This document shows positions 34,447-46,769 of a DNA stretch of 64,000 nucleotides, piece after piece. The stretch spans positions 23,926,383 to 23,990,382 of the forward strand of contig JACGWO010000005.1 of assembly GCA_034509735.1 (NCBI GenBank). Reading direction: 5' to 3'. The notes under the pieces were generated by a model that did not search any database, had not been told where the DNA came from, and saw nothing but the letters and a program-made list of their open reading frames with translations. Within the stretch, counting starts at the first letter, position 1. Every line of letters begins with the position of its first letter. The stretch comes from Sesamum alatum. Taxonomy: Eukaryota > Streptophyta > Magnoliopsida > Lamiales > Pedaliaceae. Position numbers and translations under genes: made by a program.

Positions 34447-35493
34447 ATGGCTAAATCCATTCGGATTCTGCTCGCCATAGCAGCATGGTATGACTATGAG
34501 ATATGGCAGATGGACGTGAAAACGGCCTTCCTCAACGGTTTCGTTGAAGAAGAGATCTATATGGATCAGCCGCAGGGTTTCACGGTCATTGGAGAAGAAC
34601 AGAAAGTCTGTCGTCTCCAGAAGTCCATCTATGGCCTCAAACAAGCCTTCCGAAGTTGGAACATTCGCTTTGATGAAGTAATACGGGGTTACGACTTCAT
34701 CAAAAATGAATCCGACCCTTGTGTATACAAGAAGGTCAGTGGGAGCTCAATAGTGTTCCTAGTGCTTTATGTGGATGACATTCTGCTCATTGGTAATGAC
34801 GTTAGAATGTTAGAAAACACAAAAGCATGGTTGTCAACCCAGTTTTCCATGAAGGACTTGGGTGAAGCCTCCTACATCCTAGGCATACAGATTGTCAGGG
34901 ACAGATCTAAAAGGGTGTTAGGACTCACCCAAAACTCGTATATGGAGAAAGTCCTAAAGAGATATCGAATGGACAACTCCAAACGAGGATTCCTTCCAAT
35001 GAGGCATGGGATCAAGTTATCCAAGAAACAGTCCCCACAGACTGATGATGAACTTGAAAGGATGAAAGTCATCCCCTATGCTTCTGCTGTAGGTAGCATA
35101 CAATATGCGGTCCACTGCACTGGGCCTGACATTGCATACGCTTTGAGCGTAACAAGCAGATATCAGTCCTGCACAGGGGCAGCACATTGGAATGTTGTTA
35201 AGGGCATCCTTAAGTACCTAAGGAGGACTAAGGAGATGTTCTTAGTCTATGGCAATGGAGAACTAATTCTGGAAGGCTTTAGCGACGGTAGCTTCCAGTC
35301 TGATGACGATGATGCCAAGTCTCAATCGGGGTATGTATTCAAACTCAATGGAGGAGTAGTAGCTTGGAAAAGTTCCAAGCAAGCAACCATTGCTGACTCC
35401 ACCACAGAGGCTGAATACATAGCAGCTTCAGAAGCTGCTAAGGAAGCAGGTTTGGATGAGAAACTACATCCAAGAGTTGGGTGTGGTGCCTAG
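34447..35493 (+). pseudogene. A3 reverse transcriptase and RNase H segment (348 codons)
   Basis: Catalytic Asp 23 in MDVKTAFLNG and Asp 110/111 in YVDDILLIGND give a complete RT triad. RNase H has Asp 280 (FSDGSF) and TEAEY at 320-324; the DNNGA and ADPLTK aspartates follow in the piece 35,456-35,755 after a one-base shift. As far as visible motifs go, this is the most complete RT in the window. Confidence 0.87.
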
Positions 35494-35771
35494 CATCGCC
35501 GAGCCCGTTGTCATCTTCTGTGATAACAACGGAGCAATAGCGCAAGCAAAGGAACCGAGATCTCATCACCGTTCCAAACACATTCTTAGACGCTACCATC
35601 TTCTTAGAGAAATGGTAGGAAGAGGTGACGTCCGAATCGACCGAGTCAACTCGGCAGAAAACACAGCAGACCCGCTGACAAAGCCTATGTCGCAGAGCGC
35701 TCATACGCAACATCTTGAGAAGATGGGGATTAAGCATATGGGCAATTGGCTTTAAAGGTCAAGTGGGAGAT

Positions 35772-37760
35772 TGTTAGAATAGGTGACCATGTAAGCCAAT
35801 TTTGACAGGAATATGTAACCTATGTCTAAATAATTTTTTGGTATTTGATAAAATATTTATGAATAAAGAAGTGAAAATTCATATGGCAATACTTTGTTTA
35901 CGTTCACTTATATCTGCATTTACATTTCTGTTCACTACGCAAACAAAGCCCACGGACTGAGAAACGATTTCGGGGACTGGGACTACGCTTGGAGGTAGGT
36001 CCATGAAATCAGTCTTACCGAATCAGTCCGGAAATCTCCAAGTCAAGGAATCCCGAAAATGGGTACCGGGATTCCCTTTTGAGACTTGCACTCAGCATCT
36101 GCTGTCGTATTTCATCGACGGGTGACGAAGGTCGTCTAAGCAGTGTTAGTGGGTCAGTGTGCTAGGAAGCAGCTGACTGAGGTGACTAGCGGGAACCGTC
36201 TTACGGAGGACCTTGAGTATGGTCAGCAAGGTATGACGTATATTCCCGGTTCCAACGGTACAGGCCAAGTCCTTTGACTTGAGGAACTGCTGAGTTTACC
36301 TGTGCATCAGGTCTGTATCTTAGATATGGTGAGAGATTGCCAAAATACTCTTGAGTAGTCATAAGCCATGTCTAGTGCAGCTCGGGTGTACAGAGTGACA
36401 GTAGTTTCCAAGAAAGGATCTGTCTCCTGTCAAAAGGTATTGACAGTTGAGTCTCATGAAAGCTCTATGTCTTGTCCCTGAAATCTGTGGCCATAGTAAC
36501 TGAACAGAAGGGAAAGGTTTCCCTTGCGGCTTTTAGTAAGGACAGACCGACACTTAGGTCCAAAATGGGTACCTGCTTTTTTTCGTGCCCTAGACTCTAA
36601 GTGATGAGACCGAAGACAGAAGGACAAGTGTACTGTTAGAGCCTAAATGTTCATCCCCGATTATTTCACCTAGTCTCTAGTGTCATGGACCGTTGCTAGA
36701 TGGCCACCCATGGTAACGGGCGGATTCTAGGAATCCGACAAGTCTAGCTGAATGGTGAACCTAAAGAGTCACACACTATCCACACACACTTAAGTATTTA
36801 ATTTGGAATTAAATATTGGAGTAAAGGAATGATTAAATTAGATTTAATCGGGTCCTACATTTTCTTGGAGAAATTAAATCCTTCTATTTGATAAAGGGAA
36901 TTAAATTAATAAATTGGATTTATTAAAGGGATTGATTTAATGGGCCTAGAATAAATATTAATATTTATTTATTATATTTGTTTGGCCTTTTGGAATATTT
37001 AATGAAATTTAAATATTCTATTAAATTAAAATCAACGGTTGAGATGGAAAGGAGAGATGGAAGGCTAGGATTGGTTTGACTAGGTCAAACCCTAGTTTGA
37101 CTAGGACTTTGACTAGGTCAAATACTAGTCAAATTAGAGTTCTTAGAGTTGGAGTTTAAAGAGGATTAAACTCCTCCTCTATATAAACCTCTAGCCTCCA
37201 ACAATTGAAGGGTGATGAAATTCCAACACACAAACAACACACACTCGTCTCTCCCCTCCTTACCTCTCGTCCGCCCCCTCTCTCTCTCTACAAGAAATTA
37301 TTTTCTTGTTCTTTTGTTCTTGGAACACTAGAACATTGATGAATAAATACCGTTAATTGATAACGTGTCGTTGATTCATCCACTCAAAAATAAATACTTG
37401 TTCGTTGCTAGCACGGCGTACAAGATACGTGGGTGGATCGTGTGTCACGATTTGGAGGGTCTCAAGAACGAGATCTCGGTGCAAAACAGGGAACAACGCG
37501 TGTAGCTGTTGAAGACGAAAACGACAACGGGTAGGTCTCATTTTGTTTCTCGTCCCTCTTTATTTTTTTTTCAACTCTATGGCCTCCATGACTTTTTACA
37601 TGTTATATGATCATGAGATACACCGAACGCCCGGGAACCTCAAGGGTACACCCCTTGAGCATGTTCTTTTAAATTAAAAGCATGCTTTATTTTTGTATGT
37701 TTATTTTTATCGTGCTTCCGCATTCGCGCAATTCCCGGGACGATCCACCGATTTCTTTTA
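35772..37760 (+). mobile_element. A3 3' LTR
   Basis: LTR of 1,989 bp, TGTTAGAATAGG to ...atttctttta, where the terminal CA has become TA. TATA box at 37,180-37,187; W-box-like array at about 37,075-37,135. The next bases, cacag (37,761-37,765), are a mutated form of the caaag target site seen at 29,293, followed by the same B RNase H sequence, so both LTRs derive from one insertion site. Confidence 0.92.
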
Positions 37761-37969
37761 CACAGGAACAGAGATCTCATCATCGATCCAAGCATATTCT
37801 TAGACGCTACCATCTGCTCAGAGAGATGGTTAGCAGGGGTGACGTTCGGATGAACCGAGTCAGCTCCGCATAAAACATAGCAGATCCATTTACTAAGCCC
37901 GTGTCGCAAGTTGCCCATACTCAGCATCTGGATAAGATAGGTTTGAGGTCAATGGGTGATTGGCTTTAG
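37761..37969 (+). pseudogene. B gag-pol C-terminal end, second copy
   Basis: Same RNase H tail as 29,293-29,501 (HHRSKHILRRYHLL, GDWL then TAG at 37,967), with a CAG/GAA to stop change at about 37,871. Flanked on the left by the A3 LTR and on the right by the full B LTR. Confidence 0.85.
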
Positions 37970-37982
37970 GTCAAGTGGAGAT

Positions 37983-40196
37983 TGTTAGAATAGGTGACCA
38001 GAAAGCCAATAGGTTTGGCGATTTGTAACCTATTTGACAACTTGATGTAAATGTAATATTATTATGTGATGAATAAAATGAGTGTTTGTCACTATTGGTG
38101 TTTACTTTGTTGCGCTCATTTCACATATGTTAAAACGGTGTTTTACTTATATCGCAACAAAGTCCATAGACCACGATTAACAACTCATGCAGTTGGGCCA
38201 CGCATTTGATGGTGGTCATGAAACCAACTGATTATGAGTTGGGTCTGAAACGTTCCAAGTCAAGGACCTCGAGACAGGACATCGAGAGTCCTATTGAGAC
38301 TTGCATCAAAAGTCGTGTTCATTGGATGAGTGCCGTGTTTCATCGACGACAGGCGTGGGATGCCTAGACGATCTTGATGGGTTGGTATACTGGGGTCAAG
38401 CCGACTGGACTGACTCGCGGGGATCATCATATGGAAGCTTTGGAGGCTTGGTCAGTATGATTGGATTTCCACGATTCCAGTAGTATGGGAGTAGTCCTCA
38501 GACTTAAGGAATCATGACAGTCGCGTCCGCAGGATGGCTGTATCTTGGATCTGGCGAGAGGTGATCATTCTGTAAGATGATCATTATAAGCCTTGTCTAG
38601 TGCAGTCGGAATGTGTAGTGAGGACAGTGTATTCCAAGAAGAGGATCCGTCCCCTGTTAGTATGTGATAGAGGTATCTCCTATGTACTCTGAGACACGTT
38701 TATGCTGTTTAAAGTTGTGGCCACAGTGGTTGGTCGAACAGGGAATGGTTTCCCGTGTCGACGCAATGAAGCATATGTAGTCTCGAGTATTAAGCATAGA
38801 TGCTTAGTCAAGGATGGGAACCGACGCCTAATTCCATACCCTAGACTGAGGCCGGGAGACAGTAGACGGAAGGACCGTACCTGTACAGAATCGGCGCCTA
38901 AATGTTCACGCCAACATTCACCTAGCTCTAGTGCCATAGACCGTTGCTAGATGGCCACCCATGGTAACGGGTCCTTGTGGGACACGGACCCAAGTCTAGC
39001 TGAGGGTGAACCTAAAGTGTCACACACAAATCACCGAGAAGGTTGAGAGATTGACTTGGAGTCAACCTCGAAGGATAAATAAGTAATTGGATTACTTAAG
39101 GGATAGTCCATTGGATGGACGGGCCGGTATTATATCGGGCCCTCGTTTAATCGGTAAATTGGATTTTTCGATTAATTATGGAAAGTCAACATGTTGGATC
39201 TTTTGATTGGATTAAAAGACCAACGGGAATAATTTAAGTGAAAATTAAATTGGATTTAATTTTGGGTTCGTCGTCATTGGATTATGATAAAACCCGGTCC
39301 GTTAAATTTTGACCCGAGAAGAGAAATAATTCCTATTTTGGAATAGGAAGAAGTTGGACTTCTTCCCATATTGAGCATGGCCGAAATGCTCCCTTGGAGG
39401 AAGCAAAATTTAGCCATGTCCCATGCAAGGTGGCAGTTGACTTGTCTCTTTTGGTAAGAGACAAATCAACTCCAATCAAGCCCTTCCCTTTTGGTATGAT
39501 TTGATCATACCTTAAAAGTTGGTAGGCTTGATTGAAGAATTAGTGGTGATTGATTGGGATGTATCTAGACATCCTTGGATGAACCTAGACACATTCCAAT
39601 AATCACATTAATTATATATATATATGTGAGTATATACAACACCTTGTGTAAGAGAATCATTATTCATCTTTTCTAGGAAAAGTGAAGACAAAAATTCGGC
39701 CCCTCTCCTCTCTAACACTCGGCCACTCTCTCCCTTCTCTCACTTGTGTTCTTCACCTGATCTTGGATCAAAAGGAAGAACAAAGTAGGTTTAAGAGAAC
39801 ACTAATTCATAGTGTTCTTCTCTTGAACCGATTCCTTCTTAAACCTATTTTCTTCTAGCAAGGAAAACGTGTGTTTCTTCCGGTGTGGTGTGGACACCTT
39901 TGGAGAATCCATACGTTTGGATTTTGTGAGCATTCCAGAGAAGGAAAAACGCAAGTAGCCGTGCATACGTTAATCATCAATGGTAAAGGTTTTACTACGC
40001 TTTGGTAGATTTACATTTTATCTATGCCCTATGTATTATGTGCTTCTTTATTAATACATTCTACATCAAACGCCTGGTTGATCACCCAAGGGTACACCCC
40101 TTGGGATCACGTTTATTTGAATTTGATTTAAATTTATGTACCTTTCACGTTTTCTCGCTTCCGCTCGCGCTCCCGAGCGGATCCGCTTGTCCTTCA
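37983..40196 (+). mobile_element. B 3' LTR, full length
   Basis: LTR of 2,214 bp, TGTTAGAATAGG to ...gcttgtccttca. It is followed at 40,197 by copia pol sequence of element C in coding phase, so B is inserted in C; gggat (40,197-40,201) should be the right target duplication. A TA-rich stretch at about 39,615 precedes the transcribed region. It shares the LTR core block at about 38,900-39,025. Confidence 0.93.
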
Positions 40197-42024
40197 GGGA
40201 TATTACTTCTATGACCCCTCTGAGCAACATATTTTTGTCTCGAGGCATGCAGTTTTCTTGGAAAAAAAATTTCCATTGGATACCCGACGCAATGAGCTGC
40301 TCCTTGAGGAATCAAGTAAGGCACCTCAGCCATCAGTGGCGACATCGTCTACGACCACGGTTCCCACTGATATTCCATCCTCCGTAGGTCAACAAGAGTG
40401 CCACAACCCCTTAAGAGGTATGGCTTCTTAGGTGTGACCTAGTCAATTGGACAGTAATCCAGAGACGTACGGAGACGTGATGTCGGACATCGATTCGGGA
40501 AAATGGCTTGAGGCTATGAGTCCGAAATGGACTCCATGAGTTCAAACTAAGTTTAGACATTGGTGGACCCATCCAAGGGTGTCAAACTTGTTGGGCGTAA
40601 ATGGGTCTCTAATCGCAAACTTGGAGTTGATGGGGAGGTGACAACCTTCAAGGCCAGGCTTGCGGCGAAAGGTTACACTGCGACCAAGTCGACTTTGAGG
40701 AGACCTATTTGCCAGTTGCCATGGTCAAGTCCCTTAGAATAATGCTCGCCATAGCTGCATGATATGACTATGAAATATGGCAGATGGACGTAAAAACAAT
40801 CTTCCTTAATGGTTATGTTGAGGAAGAGATCTATATGGATCAATTGGAGGGTTTCATTATTGTTGGAGAAGAGCAGAAGGTCTGCCATATCCAAAGGTCC
40901 ATATATGACCTCAAACAAGCTTCCCAAAGCTGGAATATACATTTTGATGAAGTCATATAGGGCTATGATTTCATCAAGAACGATTATGACCCTTGTATAT
41001 ACAAGTAGGTTAGTGGGAGCTCAGTCTGCTTTATGTGGACAACATCTTGCTCATTGGAAATGATGTCAAGATGTTAGGTGATACAAAAGCATGGCTGTCC
41101 ACTCAATTCTCCATGAAGGATTTGGGTGAGCTTCCTACATCCTTGGCATCAAGATCTTCAGGGATAGATCTAGAAGGATGTTAGGAATGACCTAAAACTC
41201 GTATGTTGAGAAAGTTTTGAAAAGGTTCAAGATGGATGACTCCAAATGAGGATTCATTCCTATGAGGCATGGGGTTAAGTTGTACAAGAAGCAGTCTCCC
41301 AAGACTGATGAGGAACTTAAAAGGATAAGGATGTCCCCTATGCCTCTGCCATAGGCAATATCCAGTATGGGGTGCAGTGCACAAGGCCTGATGTAGTTAC
41401 GCTTTAAGCGTGACGAGCAGATATCAGGATTGTGCTGGTGAAGCACACTAGATGCGATAAAGACCATTCTTAAGTGCCTGAGGAGGATAAAGATATGTTC
41501 TTGGTCAACGGTGGTGGAGAGTTGATACAGGAAGGTTATAGCAATGCTAGCTTCCAGTCGGATGACAATGATGCCAATTCTCAATTGGGGTTTGTATTCA
41601 AGCTTAACGGTGGAGTGGTGGCTTAGAAGAGTTCCAAGCAGGATATCACGTTAATTCCACTGCGAAAGCTGAATACATAACAACTTCAGAAGCTGTTAAG
41701 GAAGCGGTTTGGATGAAAAACTACATCCAAGAGTTAGTTGTGGTGCCTAGCATTGCCGAGCCAAGAGTTATCTTCTGTGATAACAATGGGGCTATAGCGC
41801 AAGAGAAGGAATCGAGATCTCATCACCAGTCTAAGTACATTCTTAGACGCTACCATCTACTAAGAGAGATGGTGGGAAGAGGTGATGTTCGGATGGACTG
41901 AGTCAGCTCAACAGACAATACAACGGATCCATTGACTAAGCCCGTGTCATAGGTTGCTCATGCGCAACATCTTGGCAAGATGGGTTTGAGGTATATGAGT
42001 GATTGGCTTTTGATCAAGTGGTAA
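40197..42024 (+). pseudogene. C copia pol remnant (integrase end, RT, RNase H)
   Basis: Picks up copia pol at the GYYFYDPSEQ position right after the B LTR. It then shows the linker, RT (GRKWVSNRKLGVDGEVTTF at about 40,590, QMDVKT at about 40,780, YVDN at about 41,031) and RNase H (about 41,540-42,000, with DNNGAIAQ and HHQSKYILRRYHLL). Many frameshifts and stops are present, and the usual terminal stop is lost (TTG), so the frame would run to 42,024. It is much older than A and B. The 5' half of C should lie left of the window, beyond B. Confidence 0.9.
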
Positions 42025-42026
42025 AT

Positions 42027-43678
42027 TATTAGAATAGGTGATCGGAAAACTAATTAGATTGGGCTTTTGTAATCTATTTTCTGAAAATTTTGATGTAATA
42101 TAATTTTTATGTTTTGAATAATAGTGATATTCAATCAATGAAATTTGTTCTTTTTTGTGTTTACTGCTTTCTGTTAATATTCTGTTAATTGCAAAACAAA
42201 GCCCACAAACCAGATATTTGAATGCAAGAGGTTGAACTGCGCATTAGTTGGCAGTCATGAAACCAACTTTTGTGGATCAGTATGAAATGTTCCAAGTCGA
42301 GGACCTCGAGACAGGGTCTCGAGGGTCCGAGAGAGACTTTCACTAAGGATTGCATCTGTGTTTCATCGGCAGGATAAGTAGGTCGTCGATGCAATCTTAG
42401 TGGTTTGGTTGGCTAGATAGTCGATTGACTAAACTGACTCGCAGGAATCGTCATATGGAAGCATGTTGGGACTTGGTCGGTATGATTGGAATCCACGACT
42501 CCGATAGTACGAGGTTAGTCCTTGGACTTGAGGAACCATTGCAGTCACATGCACATGATGCCTGTAGCTTAGATTTTGCGGGCAACGACTTTGTCGAAAG
42601 ATACAGTCGTTATAAGCTTCATCTGGTGTAGTCAAAATGTGTAGTGAGGACGGTGCGTTCCAAGATAAAATCCATCTCCTATTAGTCTTATAATAGCAGA
42701 GTCTCCTATACGCTCCGAGACCCGTTTCCCTTAAAATCTGTGGCCACAGTGACTGAATCAGTGGGATAGGTTTCCTCAATGATGGTTCAATAGGGTAAAC
42801 AAGGGATCTTGAGTATTTAGTATAGCTGCTTAGTCCAGGATGGGAACCGAAGCCCAATTTCATGCCCTGGACTATGGCCAAGAGTTGGTAGGTGGAAGGA
42901 CTGTCCTCGTATGCATTCGGGAGCCTAAATATTCATGCCATGTTTCACCTAATCTCTAGTGCCATGGACCGTTGCTAGACGGCCGCTCATGATAATAGGC
43001 TACTTCCGGTTATGGGATTATCGGAAGCAATTAAATTGGATTTAATTGATCAGTGTTGGACACTGGCCTAAGTCTAGCTTAGGGTAGACCTAAAGAGTCA
43101 CACATGATTAACTGGATGTGAAAGAAATTAATTTGGAATTAATTCCTAAAGGAGGATTAATTTAATTGGATTAAATTAATTTCTTGGAGAACATAAATGA
43201 TGGGATCATTTATGAAATTAATCATGGGATGGATTTCCCAAAAGTTTAATTAATGAGGTTAGTTAAATTTTGGATTTTAGTCTTTATAAATTAATTTGAT
43301 TAATTTACTGGGCTTAGTTCATAGATTGGATTTATGAATTGAATAGAGTGGGCTCCTTTTAATTGAATTAAAAGGATGGAATTTTATGTTGGGCTTGAAT
43401 ATTAAATTAAATTTAATATGAAGTTCATTGGACCTTAGGTTCATTTAAACTAGATTTGAATTAACCCGGTCCATAGAAGCCCAAGAGAAATTGATGGCCA
43501 TAATTTGGTCATGGGAAAGAGAGATGGATGGCCGAGATCCCTCCTCTAAGAGGAAGAAATTCGGCCATCATAGAGGTAGTAGTGGAAATTGTGGCTCTTT
43601 GGAAGCTTCTTAGAGAGTTTGTCTAGGTTAAATGACTAGGTCATTTAAGTACACAATTACAATCTCACACAACTTACA

Positions 43679-43717
<39 letters not shown>

Positions 43718-44193
43718 TCGTCCATCTCTCTCTCACCCTCTCCAACAAATCACACCTTGTTCGTCTTGATTCAATCAAGGAAGAACAACGAGATATCAAT
43801 CACGTTAACTCACAACATTAGGTTAATATCTCCCTTGCCATAGTTTTCTTGCTAGCATGAGAGAGCTTTGCTATCCTGTGATTTGTGTGGACTTATTTGG
43901 AGGTGCTCTAAGTAGGGATTTTCGGCGATGGAGATTCAGAAACAACGTGTGTAGCCGATCAAGAAAGCTACGAGGGTAAAATCACTATTTACGTTTTCTT
44001 GCATCTCGTTGTTCCATAATTCTGTGGCCTCCATGTTAATATAGTTGTAGACATGTGATACACCGAACGGCCCGGGAAGATCAAGGGTACACCCCTCGAT
44101 CTGGATCTAACATGCTTTTACCATATTCGTTCATCATTTTTTTGTTATTTTCCATGCTTCCGCCCGTGTTTCCCGGACCGATCCACACTTTCA
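42027..44193 (+). mobile_element. C 3' LTR
   Basis: Starts TATTAGAATAGG (first G mutated) after a decayed polypurine tract and ends ...gatccacactttca. It shares the LTR core block (about 42,910-43,103) with an insertion of about 60 bases in it. It contains a (CT)n run at 43,677-43,714. The sequence after 44,193 reads as gypsy gag, so C inserted into a gypsy element; ctccc is the expected target duplication. Confidence 0.85.
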
Positions 44194-44217
44194 CTCCCTG
44201 CTTATTTCAGAGTACCA

Positions 44218-45052
44218 ACACATCTTCCATCTTATAACAGTACAACCAATCCTACTAAACACGTCCATAAGTTTGAGAATGTTGTGCTACTACAAAGGTA
44301 CTTTGATAGTATAAAATGTTTAGTCTTTCTTACTACATTAACTGAATCTTCCTAGCAATGGTTAGACTAGCTACCGCCATGTTCGCTGCACTCATTTGCA
44401 GAATTTACTTGACTCTTTGTGCATCAGTTTCCAAGCAGCAAAAAATACTGCAAGACGGCTATAAGCCTTGTTGGAATAAAGTAGGAGGAAAAAGAAACTC
44501 GCAGGGCGTATATACTGTGTTTTAACAATGCCATCCTCGAGGTCCACACTGCCCACAAGGACGTACTGATTAGCGCTATAACACAAGGACTGAGAGTTGG
44601 AGCCTTCTTTGAGTCATTGCTAAAAAACCAGCTACCAACTTTGATAACTTGTTGGCCCGAGCTGAAAAGTATGTGAACCTGGAGGAAATGCAACAAATGA
44701 AATTCTAATGGATAAATGAACAAAATAAAGACATGAGATATGATGTTAAAACAGTTAAGAGACCTAAATCCAAGTCGAATGAGGGGGTCATACCATCTTT
44801 CCCATCAAGACACTACCTCTTCCCTAAATGCAAGCCCAATGCATGTGTTGAAAGCCATTGAAGAGAGATCTGCTAAGGTTGCCTATGAAGGCTCACGACG
44901 GACTTACCAAGCCTAAGTCTAACAAGTTCTGCCAATTCCATAATGAGTAAGGTCATAATACCAATGAATGTTGTCACTTGTAGGATGAAATATAAAGGTT
45001 AATTCGAGGAAGGCACTTGAAAGAATTTTACTCCGCTGAGTAAGATTCTTCA
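44218..45052 (+). pseudogene. Ty3/gypsy gag relic
   Basis: Translating across frames gives the plant gypsy gag pattern: VLLQRYFDSIKCLVFLTTL, then FAEFT*LFVHQFPSSKKY, then VLISAITQGLRVGAFFESLL, an AEKYVNLEE stretch, and the zinc-finger-like KFCQFHNE*GHNTNECCHL*DEI, ending RGRHLKEF. Several stops and frameshifts interrupt it. This resembles retrotrans_gag proteins of the Tat/Ogre-like group, though lineage is uncertain. No protease or pol follows, so the element is deleted or was non-autonomous. Confidence 0.75.
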
Positions 45053-45239
45053 TAATTATCCCTTATAATACCACGATTACGTATATTATAAAACTATGCT
45101 TGTGATGGATGTTTTCGTATTTCTTTTATGATGCTTCATTTTATGTTATCCGAAAATTCTATTTACTTTCTATTATAACCTGAAGATGAATTGCTTAGCT
45201 ACTAATGGGCTATCGCTTGTGAATTGCTCTGTGATCACG

Positions 45240-45475
45240 AGACGGGCTCCTGCCTTACTGACGTGTTCTGGCCTTATTGACGGGCTCTAGCTGTGCTCCT
45301 ACTGACGGGCTTCAGCTTGTGTCCTCACTCATGGGCTCCGGCCTGTGCTCTTGTTGATGGGCTCCGCCTGTGTTTCTGTTGTTGGGCTCCGGCCTGTGCT
45401 CCTGTTGATGGGCTCCAGCTTGTGTCCTCTCTGACGAGCTTCGGCCTATGAAGTTGCTGATAGACTCTAACCTAC
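45240..45475. repeat. Minisatellite, about nine 26-bp units
   Basis: Imperfect direct repeats with consensus close to gggctccggcctgtgctcctgttgat. A short minus-strand frame reads it as a repeated AHQQEHRPEP peptide, but nothing supports translation. It sits between the gypsy gag relic and the presumed gypsy LTR. Tandem repeats are known in the 3' untranslated region of some Tat/Ogre elements. Confidence 0.8.
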
Positions 45476-45822
45476 CCCACTGAATAATCGACCCACAATG
45501 GATCGCTCCTTGCACTGGTCCATAACCAGGCCGTACCCTGCACGACTGAACAAACTAGCTCGCAGCATGTTGTGCAACATCGCCCCTCAAACTTATGGGC
45601 ATGAAAAAGCGGTTACACATAGCACAATTGGGTACATCCATGCAGCACAACACGATCCTCTCGCAACAAAACAACAGGATCTTCCCCGCCGGATTAGCAC
45701 GACCGAGAAAATTTATTTATGTATATAAATATTTGATACAAGAATCCTTGCATAGCAGGAATATTCTCTTCTTCTCCAGCAGTACACCACCAATCTTGCA
45801 CTACTGGGCTACGGGGAGAGTG
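45476..45822. other. Noncoding spacer
   Basis: Single-copy-looking sequence between the minisatellite and the presumed gypsy LTR. Short open frames show no recognisable domain. Probably the 3' untranslated region of the gypsy element, by position only. Confidence 0.4.
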
Positions 45823-46769
45823 ATGATACCCCCTTAATCATTTTTCCTAAAGCCTAAAACAAAGGAGGTGGGCCCCCATTGCGTAGCCCATCGGGGCCAA
45901 CCCTCTTAGCCCATGAGCAAAGTATTAAACCAATAGTTCAAATATCCACAACAAACCTGGTAGGCCCGAAACAAGCCCAATCCAGCAAGTGACTCAACAA
46001 ACAACAAGGATTCTGCATCACACGCATTCCTAACATCTTGGGACACATCATGCTGAAAAATCTCCAACAATTTCTCCTAGATCCACGTCAGCTGACATGG
46101 CAACACAGGTAAAACGGACTTCGCTCGACTCGTGCTGATCGTACATAACTCATTTAAACAGTCACAACTTCTTCAAGATTAGTTCAAATTGTGATCCGTT
46201 TTTTTTTAGTTAGCTAACTCATGCAGCTTCTAACGACATATCACACGCTTCAACTACTTCTGGATTTTGCTATCAGACAACCTATAAATAAGAGGTCACC
46301 CTATACCATAAGGGTAATAAGTATCTCTCACTCTCACACTCACTTTTCTCTCGTTTTTTCGCAAGCTTTTCACATATTGTTGCACTCCACATGCTTATTA
46401 TCACTTCATTTTAATATTTCATCATCTCTCATCGATTATTATACTGTTATTCTTATGTTACTTCAAGTTTCTCGATTATTTTATAATTAGATCAATTACT
46501 GATTTTAGCATCGAATTGCTAATCCCTATTTTGCAGGTTAGTCCTCCATTGACCTTAGGGCTTTTATGATGATCCTTCGACCCTTGTGCTGGTATTGGAC
46601 TCTGGTACGCATTACACTAGATGAAGTACTTGAACAAAATATTTTCAAGAACTAGATGCAACAATAATGTTAGCATCACCCAATCCATTGGACGTGAAGA
46701 AACACCAGAAGATGACTAGTTTTCTATTCATCAGCGACTACTTCTGTTCAATAGCTATAATACGAGAAT
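45823..46769 (+). mobile_element. Probable gypsy LTR
   Basis: Begins TGATGATACCCC downstream of the gag relic. It holds a TATA-like tataaata at 46,282-46,289, followed by a CT-rich start region and a T-rich part, as LTRs do. From about 46,060 it is repeated in inverted orientation at about 57,740-58,375. Boundaries and target duplication were not found, so this is a positional call. Confidence 0.45.

Larger units (their letters stand above)
31734..35755 (+). pseudogene. A3 copia gag-pol polyprotein, broken but best preserved
   Basis: ATG at 31,734 (MSKNPLS) to TAA at 35,753 (GNWL). Full order of gag, zinc knuckle, protease, integrase, RT and RNase H. Lesions: GGA to TGA at about 31,884 in gag; an extra A in an A-run near 32,905; loss of one base near 33,540 at the integrase glutamate (VFERR context); a loss of about 31 bases at 34,235, between integrase linker and RT, that shifts the frame; one base lost near 34,414; and an extra base near 35,450. 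Long stretches between lesions are open, so few events separate it from an intact ancestor. Confidence 0.94.

Noticed and set aside
27303..40196. Long direct repeats considered as a CRISPR-like or satellite array
   Set aside because: The repeats are two LTR-containing blocks of 2.9 kb with TG...TA/CA ends and target sites; there are no short regular repeats with spacers.
43677..43714. CT-rich run as a regulatory element
   Set aside because: A simple repeat in the transcribed part of the C LTR; similar CT-rich sequence is usual there and it shows no further structure.
45312..45515. Open frame with repeated QQEHRPEP peptide
   Set aside because: Read-through of the 26-bp minisatellite; unit length is not kept in phase throughout and nothing else suggests a gene.
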